Origin: Flammeovirgaceae bacterium | GTDB taxonomy: Bacteria > Bacteroidota > Bacteroidia > Cytophagales > Cyclobacteriaceae | Reading direction: 5' to 3' | NCBI GenBank assembly: GCA_016709845.1 | Contig: JADJMA010000020.1 | Span: forward strand, 1-64,000 | Length of the DNA: 64,000 nucleotides | Part shown: one piece after another, positions 13,550 to 19,966 of the stretch | How the letters are laid out: each line of letters opens with the position of its first letter | How positions within the stretch are numbered: position 1 is the stretch's first letter | The notes under the pieces: model-generated | The model's database searches: none | Told to the model about the DNA's origin: nothing | The model's input: the letters and a program-made list of their open reading frames with translations, nothing else | Translations under genes and position numbers: made by a program

Positions 13550-14037
13550 ATGAAACTAACTATAGGTATGAAGTCTAATCTTCGTTTAGGAATCTTCTTA
13601 CTGGTAATGATTTTGGCCTTGTGCCGGAGGAGTCATTTGCAAGACTTAAATGGATAGATGTGGGTATCAATGGGCTGACGTGCTCGTTATGCACACGAAG
13701 TGTGGACAAGAGCATAAGCCGAATAGAATTTGTTGACAGTGTGACCATGAGTCTGGAGAACACCGATGGAAGAATCTACGTGAAAGATGTTGAGGCCATA
13801 AATTTGAAAAGAATAACAAAAGCAATTACTGATGCGGGTTTCTCTGTTCGGTTCGTGCGCCTTCAATTTGATTTTAGAGATACACAAATCGACAAGGACG
13901 GATTTTTTAGCTTCAAAGGTCAGCGTTACCAATGGCTTCAATTTAAGAGTAATGCATTACCAAATAGCGTTACGTTGACATTGATCGATGAGGGTTCCTT
14001 CCTAAGAAAGAAAGCAATCAATGGAAAAAGAAATTAG
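13550..14037 (+). CDS. Exported HMA (heavy-metal-associated) domain protein, frameshifted
   Basis: Starts 10 bp after the ATPase. The first 23 residues (NLRLGIFLLVMILAL region) form a signal or anchor. After a frame switch near 13610 comes WIDVGINGLTCSLCTRS, a ferredoxin-like metal-binding loop with the CxxC pair. The domain continues to AITDAGFSV (about residue 80) and is followed by about 60 unassigned residues. HMA proteins deliver soft metal ions to pumps. The leader suggests it works in the periplasm, between the ATPase and the RND exporter; this is inference. Confidence 0.72.
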
Positions 14038-14073
14038 GAATCTCTCCTGATCAAAACATTTTGTATTTGATAC

Positions 14074-15054
14074 ATGAAATATAAGTCTGTTTTAATTTAT
14101 ATCTTTTTGTTAACAGTCGTAAAGCCCTGCGTTTCACAGGAATTATTTCCTTTAAATGAACCGGCCAGCTCCGTCCCGAAAAATGTACTTGGCCTCCGGG
14201 TGCTCAATCAAAATTATAAGGAGGTAAATCTTACCCGATCTATGTACGCCATCCGCGCGATGTACGGGGTTACTTCAAAACTATCTGTATTGTTGACTGG
14301 CTCAATATCCAATCATCATGACAGGAAATTGCCTCCTGACTTGATCAATCATACACATACCGGAAATCAAACCAACTATTATACACAAAGTCCTAAACGA
14401 GGTGTGAATTATCCTTATTTGTTCAGTGGAGTCCATCTGTATGCCAAGTATCGATTCGTGTCGATAGACAAAAAGAATAGTCACTTCAGGATCGCTGGTT
14501 ATGGCGAATGGTCGAAACTAGCTGTAGCCCATGATGAAGCGGAACCCAACTTAATGGATGATACCGGAGGATATGGATATGGAGTTATCGCTACGTTCCT
14601 TAAAAATCGTTTTGCCGTATCGTTCACCAGCGGATTGATCAAGCCCGACTCATACTCCGAAACACAAACTGATATTACAGGCGGTCCCGATTTACCAACC
14701 ACTATTTATTTCGGTGATGCAGTCCGATACGACCTTTCCTTTGGATACCGTCTTGCGCCTGAGCACTACACTGACTATGATCAGCCTAATTGGAATGTGT
14801 ACTTGGAATTTCGTGGCAAGAAATACGATGCCGCACGAGTAATTCAGAACGGGGTAGAGTTGGCCTCAAATTCCATCCCGCTGGCAGCAAGTTCCTACAT
14901 CGAAGTCCATCCTGGTATTCAACGAATAGCAAAGTCGAATTTCAGAATTGATTTTTCAGTAGGTTTTGCTTTGATTGGCAACTCGTATGTTCGCTTCACG
15001 CCCATTTGGGAATTGGGTGTTCAAAGGTATTTTTACAGGGTTAAGAAATCTTAA
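14074..15054 (+). CDS. Outer-membrane beta-barrel protein of the metal island
   Basis: 326 residues, intact, with signal peptide (VLIYIFLLTVVKPCVSQ). Alternating strand patterns and Tyr/Phe-rich repeats run through the protein and it ends in ELGVQRYFYRVKKS, consistent with an outer-membrane barrel. The central region is His-rich in places (SNHHDRKLPPDLINHTH), which could bind metal. It closes the co-directional metal-efflux run that begins at 5171. Substrate unknown; similar barrels often follow metal transport genes in this phylum. Confidence 0.65.
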   Translation: MKYKSVLIYIFLLTVVKPCVSQELFPLNEPASSVPKNVLGLRVLNQNYKEVNLTRSMYAIRAMYGVTSKLSVLLTGSISNHHDRKLPPDLINHTHTGNQTNYYTQSPKRGVNYPYLFSGVHLYAKYRFVSIDKKNSHFRIAGYGEWSKLAVAHDEAEPNLMDDTGGYGYGVIATFLKNRFAVSFTSGLIKPDSYSETQTDITGGPDLPTTIYFGDAVRYDLSFGYRLAPEHYTDYDQPNWNVYLEFRGKKYDAARVIQNGVELASNSIPLAASSYIEVHPGIQRIAKSNFRIDFSVGFALIGNSYVRFTPIWELGVQRYFYRVKKS

Positions 15055-15893
15055 ATGCGGTGCGGATACAAAGGATGCAATTATAGAGCACAAGGATTAT
15101 ACTTATTTCAAAATTGGGTTAGTTTTAGTTAGTGACCACCGCGCGTCCCCCGCAGGGTTATATGGTGTTCCTACTTCCTTGCCGCAAAAGATCACGCCAG
15201 CACTCACAGTCCGTGCTGCGCTTCCCTCAATCCAATCCCTCAAGCAGCACCAACTGTTCGCCTAAAGGTTTCGCTGCGCTATATGCTGTCATGCCTTTTG
15301 CTTTGGCTGCGTCATTCGTCATGGCAGCTCTTGTGTCCTGCATCCCGCTTCGTTCAGTCGTCATTCTCTACACTTCATTTATGTTCCATTCGCTATCCAT
15401 CGCTCATGCTCATTCCGTTTGGGTTATGAGCCGCCACGCTATATTCATCGCACATAACCACAATCTGCACTCGCTTCCAACGCGAGGCTCATTCCACTCC
15501 ATTCCGTTTCGTTCATTCCTCTTTCACTCAGCAAGCTGCAGTCCACCCGCTGCCTTTGTTGTGCTCGCCTGCGCTTGTCGTCCGGGCTGCGGGCTGTCAT
15601 GCTTTTTGCCCCAACGCTTTGTTGGCCGACTCACATCCGCCTCCTTTCAACAACCAACCACACACAAGCAAAAAATCACGCCAGCCCTTGTTCGTGCGGC
15701 CACTGCTCAACCCATTACACATTCCGTGGCCTTCTCATAGTTCGCACCGCGCTTCGCCTCGTACCTCAGCTTCGCGCTCCTTGCTCACACCCTACCTCCT
15801 GCTCGCGGACTCACTCCGTGGAGACCACTTCGTTCGCCTTGGGCGGCTCGCATGATTAACACAAGCCATCACACTTCTGACGCTCAATCGCAC
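15055..15893 (+). other. Purine-poor gene desert
   Basis: About 840 bp with no convincing gene. The plus strand is strikingly pyrimidine-rich, with many TTCG, CGCT and CTTTTGC-like words, so several plus frames stay open by chance. A phrase AAAAATCACGCCAGC (15669) recurs as AAAAGATCACGCCAGC (15186), each followed by a related GTGCTGCG/GTGCGGC stretch. Composition differs sharply from the flanking genes. Nothing resembling RNA genes or phage genes was seen. Confidence 0.6.
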
Positions 15894-15924
15894 TTTGAAA
15901 GATAAAACCTAAATCGTACTTTAG
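15894..15924 (+). promoter_or_regulatory. Putative Bacteroidota-type promoter of the ArsR-MerTP operon
   Basis: TTTG at 15894-15897 and TACTTTAG at 15917-15924 are separated by 19 nt. This matches the -33 TTTG / -7 TAnnTTTG layout with one mismatch in the -7 box. It lies 22 bp before the ArsR start, and the palindromic operator sits just downstream. Confidence 0.55.
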
Positions 15925-15927
15925 CGT

Positions 15928-15943
15928 TTTCTTAAATAAGAAA
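15928..15943. promoter_or_regulatory. Palindromic operator for the ArsR repressor
   Basis: A perfect inverted repeat with 7-bp arms and a 2-bp centre (TTTCTTA-AA-TAAGAAA). It lies between the -7 box and the ArsR ATG at 15946 and overlaps the ribosome-binding stretch. Binding here would block both initiation and translation. Autoregulation is the usual mode for ArsR/SmtB repressors; the assignment to this repressor is inference from position. Confidence 0.7.
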
Positions 15944-15945
15944 GT

Positions 15946-16317
15946 ATGAAGAACACTTGTATTAGGGTTTTTGCAGACATTAACCAGATTAACGGTTGCA
16001 AAGCAAAGATCAGCCATATAGACAAATCAGCTGAACATCTTGCCAATTCCCTTAACCTAGCTGGAAATGGGGTACGTCTCAAAATCCTATTTCTCCTACA
16101 AGTAGAAGGACAACTTTGTGTTTGTGATCTGAGTGACATTTTGGGAATGAACATTTCTGCAATCTCCCAACACCTCCGAAAATTGAAGGATGGGAAAATA
16201 ATAACCTCTAAAAAGACTGGGCAGACAATTTTCTATTCGATGAGCACCGAATACGCCAGCATCTTTAAACCAATATTTAGACTTATAACTGACAACAAAA
16301 TTTTAGAATTGATATGA
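15946..16317 (+). CDS. ArsR/SmtB-family metal-responsive repressor
   Basis: 123 residues, intact. The winged helix-turn-helix spans about residues 35-105. Its metal-sensing helix carries LCVCDLSDIL, the CxC pair typical of arsenic/cadmium/mercury-sensing members, followed by the recognition helix region NISAISQHLRKLKDGKII. Additional cysteines near the N-terminus (Cys4, Cys19) could complete a metal site. It overlaps the next gene by 4 bp (ATGA), so it is the first gene of the MerTP operon. It most likely represses that operon through the palindrome upstream and releases DNA on metal binding. Confidence 0.88.
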   Translation: MKNTCIRVFADINQINGCKAKISHIDKSAEHLANSLNLAGNGVRLKILFLLQVEGQLCVCDLSDILGMNISAISQHLRKLKDGKIITSKKTGQTIFYSMSTEYASIFKPIFRLITDNKILELI

Positions 16318-16867
16318 AAACTGAAATCACTATAAGTATATTGACAGCACTAAGTGCATCAGTGTGCTGTATCACACCGGTCCTTGCGATCATGGCAGGA
16401 ACAAGTAGTTTAGCAACTTCTTTCCATTGGCTTGAACCGTTCAGACTTTATTTTATTTCTGCCTCGGTGCTCGGATTGGGAATGGCGTGGTTCCAAGCAC
16501 TTCACCCTAAAAAAAGAGAGGATTGCCTTGCGAGCCGCCTAAAAAAAAATTGTTCTTTCAGTCAAAGAAATTTTTAGCCCTTATTACCATCCTCTCATTT
16601 CTTCTGATAACATTCCCTACCTATTCAAAATTCTTCTTTAGCAATAATCAGAATATCGTTTCAGGAATGACATGTTCTTCATGTGAACTACACATCGAGA
16701 GTGAGGTTAAAAAGTTACCTGGTGTTTCGCTTGTAAAGGCTTCATATGAGAAAGAGTCAACGACTGTAGAATTTGATGAACAGAAAGTTAAAATTGATAA
16801 AATCATCGAGGCAATTAATTTAACAGGATACAAAGTCGAACAAGGACAGAAGCAAATGAAAGAGTAA
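16314..16867 (+). CDS. MerT-MerP fusion mercuric ion transporter, frameshifted
   Basis: The first half is MerT-like: three hydrophobic helices, with the first-helix cysteine pair SVCCITPVLA that passes Hg(II). After a frame switch near 16535, a further helix (FLALITILSFLLITF) leads to a C-terminal HMA domain with GMTCSSCELHIE, the MerP-type CxxC site. Such fused MerTP proteins import mercuric ions for intracellular reduction. No mercuric reductase (MerA) lies in this operon, so here the imported or bound metal may have another fate, or MerA is elsewhere. Starts inside the ArsR stop codon. Confidence 0.8.
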
Positions 16868-16908
16868 CAACACTTTAACAGACCAGTATTACTAAAAAAT
16901 AAAGTCAC

Positions 16909-17151
16909 ATGATAGAAGCAACAATTATTCTCAATTCTATAATTACCTGTCCTGTTTGTGGATTTAAGAAGGAGGAAGAAATGCCAACAAATGCTTGTCA
17001 ATACTTTTATGAGTGCGAAAATTGCAAGACTCTCTTAAAGCCAAAGCAGGGCGATTGCTGTATATTTTGTTCCTACGGGACTATAAAATGTCCACCGATC
17101 CAACAAGGATTTCATGTTGTGGCTAAGGTCTCTTCCTCCCAAAAAAATTAA
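16909..17151 (+). CDS. GDCCVxC-type small cysteine-rich protein
   Basis: 80 residues. It contains an N-terminal zinc-ribbon-like pair TCPVCGFKKEE, a second pair CENCKTLLKPK and then the hallmark GDCCIFCSYG, followed by KCPPIQ. This motif defines a small family in mercury-resistance loci that sometimes carries selenocysteine; here all positions are ordinary Cys codons. It is 41 bp after MerTP and likely co-transcribed. Function is not established; a thiol-based metal-binding role is probable. Confidence 0.8.
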   Translation: MIEATIILNSIITCPVCGFKKEEEMPTNACQYFYECENCKTLLKPKQGDCCIFCSYGTIKCPPIQQGFHVVAKVSSSQKN

Positions 17152-17167
17152 ACATAATACAAAGTTA

Positions 17168-17207
17168 CGGGCATACGGTTCGTAAGCCGTCAAGGGTTCT
17201 ACGCCCG
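17168..17207. repeat. Nested hairpin after the mercury operon
   Basis: CGGGC (17168-17172) pairs with GCCCG (17203-17207), with an inner ACGG/CCGT stem (17175-17178 with 17187-17190). No T-run follows, so it is not a simple terminator. It marks the edge of the second gene-poor block. Confidence 0.45.
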
Positions 17208-17479
17208 ACTCAAAACAAAATCTCCACCTTTTGTCAGTCGTTTCGTTCCTCTCTTCTTCCGGCAGGTAGTATTTTTTCTTCGCAGCCCTTGCACCTTACT
17301 CTCCGGTCCCGTGGTCGAGCATCATGTTTAAATATATATTTCGTTTCCGCATCGGTGGCTGGTGGCTGCTAGGCGGTGTTTGGTGCAAGTGGGTTCGCCC
17401 CTTTATGTTCTATCGCACAGTCACGTGCAGTGCGCGTGAGTTTGGCTTCGGGTCTTCTGGCTTGAGGTTGGCATTTCAG

Positions 17480-17505
17480 AGCTCCCTTTTTAGGGGGCTT
17501 TTTTT
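17480..17505 (+). terminator. Rho-independent terminator, plus strand
   Basis: AGCTCCC (17480-17486) pairs with GGGGGCT (17493-17499), with one G-T pair, over a short TTTTTA loop and is followed by a run of T to 17505. It ends a plus-strand transcript. The nearest plus gene stops at 17151, so the mercury operon may carry a long 3' tail or an unrecognised RNA lies between. Confidence 0.65.
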
Positions 17506-17567
17506 GGACTAGGATGAAAAGTCAAAAAAACCGCAAAGTTAGCCGGGCGCACACATGCCCTCGCATT

Positions 17568-17644
17568 AAGCAAAGCAAGGAACTACGGCATAAACACATA
17601 CCGCGCGCATGCCTTCATTTATTCCGTTCCTCCTTGCTTTGCTT
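17568..17644. repeat. Perfect 14-bp inverted repeat
   Basis: AAGCAAAGCAAGGA at 17568-17581 and its exact complement at 17631-17644, 49 bp apart. A smaller GGCAT/ATGCC pair lies inside the loop. It could fold into a nested cruciform or RNA hairpin. No gene overlaps it. Confidence 0.6.
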
Positions 17645-17723
17645 GCCTCGCCCTTCAAGTGGGTTAGCTTTCTTTTTTTCCTTTTTCTTTGTCAGCATAT
17701 TCTTGGGATGCGTGTAAAACAAA

Positions 17724-17750
17724 GAAGGCCTCCACTTGGGAAGCCTTCTG
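17724..17750 (-). terminator. Terminator of the four-gene cassette, minus strand
   Basis: AGAAGGC (17724-17730) and GCCTTCT (17744-17750) form a perfect 7-bp stem. Read on the minus strand it is followed by TTTGTTTT. It lies 4 bp beyond the last cassette gene. Confidence 0.75.
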
Positions 17751-17753
17751 AAT

Positions 17754-17946
17754 TAGTTCGATGATCTTCTCATTTTCTTCGAGATCCACTTCATCGCTAT
17801 GAGATTGTAAAACTGACCACCGCACCAATACACGCTAACACCGCAGTCTTTACAATGTCCTCCGAATGAATATTCGCGAAGATCGTGAGGAGGGTACCGC
17901 CGGCCGTCCCGGCCACGGTACCGCCATGGTTGCTATGAGTCGTCAT
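17754..17946 (-). CDS. Small holin-like membrane protein, fourth gene of cassette, frameshifted
   Basis: Not a complete open frame, but a clear small gene: ATG at 17946 inside the end of the preceding gene (14-bp overlap). The first part has HSNHGGTVAGTAGGTLL, then IFANIHSEDIVKTAVLACIGAVV. After a one-base switch near 17797 a basic tail follows, AMKWISKKMRRSSN, with the stop at 17754. One or two hydrophobic segments and a strongly basic C-terminus resemble phage holins and other small pore proteins. It is the last gene before a strong terminator. Holin function is inference from size, topology and the DUF5675-like neighbour. Confidence 0.6.
17893..17922. repeat. Strong nested hairpin inside the holin-like gene
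   Basis: GGTACCG (17893-17899) pairs with CGGTACC (17916-17922), and inside it GGCCG (17902-17906) pairs with CGGCC (17910-17914). The stem covers the Gly/Thr/Ala-rich start of the holin-like frame. It may regulate translation or be a by-product of Gly codons. Confidence 0.5.
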
Positions 17947-18163
17947 CTTTGCAATCCTTTTCACCGTCTACAGCTGTCTGACTCACTGCCGTGATAACAC
18001 CACCGGCCACCGTGATATATCCAGCCACGGTTATAACCGCGACTGGTAAAGCAATGGGAGCCGTAAGCAATGCGCCACCGGCAGCAGCCAGCGCGAGTCC
18101 AACATTTCGCAACACTCGAAAGAATTTCGGAGTAGGTGCCTTTAATCTTTCTACCAATTTCAT
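17933..18163 (-). CDS. Small membrane protein, third gene of cassette
   Basis: 76 residues from ATG 18163 (a GTG at 18169 is also in frame and overlaps the previous stop). A basic start, KLVERLKAPTPKFFRVLRNV, is followed by two hydrophobic Ala/Gly/Val-rich stretches (GLALAAAGGALLTAPIALPV and AVITVAGYITVAGGVITAVS) and an acidic, charged end, DGEKDCKDDDS. No enzymatic motif is visible. It overlaps both neighbours, so stoichiometric co-expression is likely. Pore-forming, holin-partner or toxin-like roles are all possible; not recognised. Confidence 0.6.
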   Translation of the reverse strand: MKLVERLKAPTPKFFRVLRNVGLALAAAGGALLTAPIALPVAVITVAGYITVAGGVITAVSQTAVDGEKDCKDDDS

Positions 18164-18165
18164 GA

Positions 18166-18554
18166 TCACTTCGATTTAATCGTGATAAATACTTTCTCCT
18201 TTCGTTCCAAAGCTTCCAGCACAAGTGCCTTCAGCTTTTCATTCGCTAAACGCGATTCATTTCCCTTACCTGGTCCGGTCAACTTAGTGACGGGTGCGAT
18301 GCATCCTTTCAGTTGAGTCTTTGCGTCATTGGCAGGATGAATAAGTATCCAGCTTCTATCCGGCACATCCACAACCAACAAGTGCAACCCAAATTTTTTA
18401 TGAATCGCTTCCGAAGCGCGGACCTTCCTTCAGGAATACAGGAAACATTCCGCTCGTTCTGGAGCCAGGGAAGCTCGATGGTGTTGCACACCACGAGCTT
18501 GAGTTCCCCATTGGTTCCTTCAGGGTCATACGTCCTGAATAGCTCCAGTTCCAT
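18166..18554 (-). CDS. DUF5675-like protein, second gene of cassette, frameshifted
   Basis: About 129 residues. Starts with ELELFRTYDPEGTNGEL, then CNTIELPWLQNERNVSCIP, the recognisable N-terminal signature of DUF5675. After a frame switch near 18395 come LLVVDVPDRSWILIHPAND and KGCIAPV. The His in ILIHP and the GC pair recall peptidoglycan-active L,D-transpeptidase or lysis enzymes, but this is only a resemblance. DUF5675 proteins are often seen in phage or prophage lysis regions. The start shares one base with the previous stop (TAATG). Confidence 0.7.
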
Positions 18555-19316
18555 TACACGCCACCGTCAACAGACACTAACGCTAAAGCGTTATAAACTC
18601 CGTTCTTCAATGGGTAATAAGCGCCATTGACGAACTGCAGGAATTCAATACCGAAGGCTGCAAAGAGCGGTTTCGTGCTGGCGGGTGTTACCGCATTGGT
18701 CAAGGTCAACGCTGCTTCAGTTTGTGGACCAATTACTACTTCAGGAGTTACAGAAGTAGTTACCACATAGCTTCCTGCTTCAAAGTCAACTTCAACGCCT
18801 GCTGCGATCAACCGGAAATGAGTTGCACCTTGTGGAGCTCCGATCATGTTTCCAGGGATGTAATCTGGAACATCAACCGAAATATTGCCAGAAGGACGAT
18901 CAATGGTTGGAGTGAACGGAGCAAAAAAATGTACTGCCAAGCTTTCCGTCCAGGTTGAACTCAAAGCCATTCAGTAACTCCGCTTCTCCATCGATCACAT
19001 TACGCTGTCCGCGTACGTTAGTGGCATCTGCCTGAATGACTTTGACCATCTCACGAGTCAAGCGGCTTGTCATCCGACTATCTGCAATGTTGATGAGAAG
19101 TGCGCGTAATGCGGTCCTCAACAGCTTGCCGGCCGCGCCAGCGCGTCCGAACTCTGCACCGTTCTCACGTGTGCGTTCAAAATTGGGATCGTTCTTGATG
19201 CGTTCAGCATCAACGCCTCCTTTTTCACGTGCAAGAAATCCATCTTGCTGGGACTTATAGAAGGATACTCCTCCCATCTGTCCTTGTAATTTGATAATAC
19301 CTTTTTGCCTTGCCAT
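18554..19316 (-). CDS. Unrecognised 250-aa protein, first gene of cassette, frameshifted
   Basis: No named family, though I believe similar proteins recur in Bacteroidota. The N-terminus is basic and well ordered: ARQKGIIKLQGQMGGVSFYK, then GGVDAERIKNDPNFERTREN and GAEFGRAGAAGKLLRTALR. The second half (after a frame switch near 18925) is beta-rich, with FAPFTPTIDRPSG, VDVPDYIPGNM and EAGSYVVTTSVTPE, and ends GVYNALALVSVDGGV. There is no signal peptide or transmembrane helix. A helical N-domain plus a beta C-domain could suit a virion, tail or assembly protein, but no direct evidence shows it. It heads a four-gene transcript. Confidence 0.65.
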
Positions 19317-19484
19317 AGTTGAAAAAATTTATGTTAATGTTTCGTCCGCGTGTCATTAAGCAGGGCAAAGCAATGCAATGCATAAGCATATTATTGGCGT
19401 TAACTCAGCTTGTAGACGCAAACTTTATTCGAAACTATGCGGTACTTTACGGTAAGAAAAATTCTGATGCCGTAGTTGCCGTTT

Positions 19485-19708
19485 ATGCCAACATTAGTAC
19501 CAAATCGAATTTGTGTTTACCCGAAGGATGTTCAAAACCTTACCGGCAAGAGAGAGCGTACAGCGCGGAAGTTGATTAGCGATATTCGCCAACGCCTGGG
19601 CAAAAAGAAAATGAATTTGTAACCATCCAAGAGTTCTGCCAACACACTGGCTTAAAAGAAGCTGAGGTTGCAAGTTTTCTGTGTACTAAATCCAAGTCAA
19701 AGCCATAG
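19485..19708 (+). CDS. Small putative DNA-binding regulator, divergent from cassette, frameshifted
   Basis: About 74 residues in two frames joined near 19605. Reads PKDVQNLTGKRERTARKLIS, then DIRQRLGKKK, then FVTIQEFCQHTGLKEAEVAS. Two helix-turn-helix-like units (LTGKRERTARKLI and EFCQHTGLKEAEVASFL) suggest a small DNA-binding protein. The start at 19485 is chosen because earlier frames lack this pattern. It lies 170 bp from the divergent four-gene cassette and could control it. Family not formally recognised. Confidence 0.5.
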
Positions 19709-19772
19709 ATAAAGCATAGATAGTGCATGAAATTTCAGAATCATGCTGAATAGATCGAAAATATCGACAAAA

Positions 19773-19794
19773 CTGTATGTATCCTGTATGTATC
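19773..19794. repeat. Two tandem copies of an 11-bp unit
   Basis: CTGTATGTATC is repeated exactly at 19773-19783 and 19784-19794, just before the terminator of the tRNA-Thr transcript. Role unknown; too short to say more. Confidence 0.6.
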
Positions 19795-19796
19795 AA

Positions 19797-19831
19797 ATAA
19801 AAAAGGCAGTCACAACTTAATGCAACTGCCT
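19797..19831 (-). terminator. Terminator downstream of tRNA-Thr
   Basis: AGGCAGT (19804-19810) and ACTGCCT (19825-19831) form a perfect stem. On the minus strand the stem is followed by a T-rich run (complement of 19797-19803), directly after the tRNA. Confidence 0.7.
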
Positions 19832-19839
19832 GATTTTCA

Positions 19840-19912
<73 letters not shown>

Positions 19913-19966
19913 GTAGGTAGAATGAGGGTGCAAAAATAAGGTAACTCTTGGTTTTTACAAGCCGTT

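Larger units (their letters stand above)
17208..17723. other. Gene-poor structured region
   Basis: About 515 bp without a convincing gene between the mercury operon and the four-gene cassette. It holds pyrimidine-rich stretches similar in style to 15055-15893, one plus-strand terminator and one long-range inverted repeat (given separately). The open frames at 17324-17512 and 17514-17717 have no recognisable protein features. Confidence 0.5.

Noticed and set aside
15132..15859. Three overlapping plus-strand open frames (about 95 to 200 aa) in the gene desert
   Set aside because: They are open because the plus strand has few purine-rich stop codons; the proteins are Ser/Pro/His/Cys-rich without any motif.
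17324..17717. Two short plus-strand open frames
   Set aside because: One spans the terminator at 17480-17505 and the other the 14-bp inverted repeat; no recognisable protein features.
15055..17750. Integron gene-cassette array with attC sites around the mercury operon
   Set aside because: Hairpins are present, but I found no pair of GTTRRRY and RYYYAAC core sites in the right spacing and no integrase in the window.
19319..19579. Plus-strand open frame starting KKFMLMFRPRVIK
   Set aside because: No family features; the frame-shifted reading from 19485 gives a much better small helix-turn-helix-like protein.
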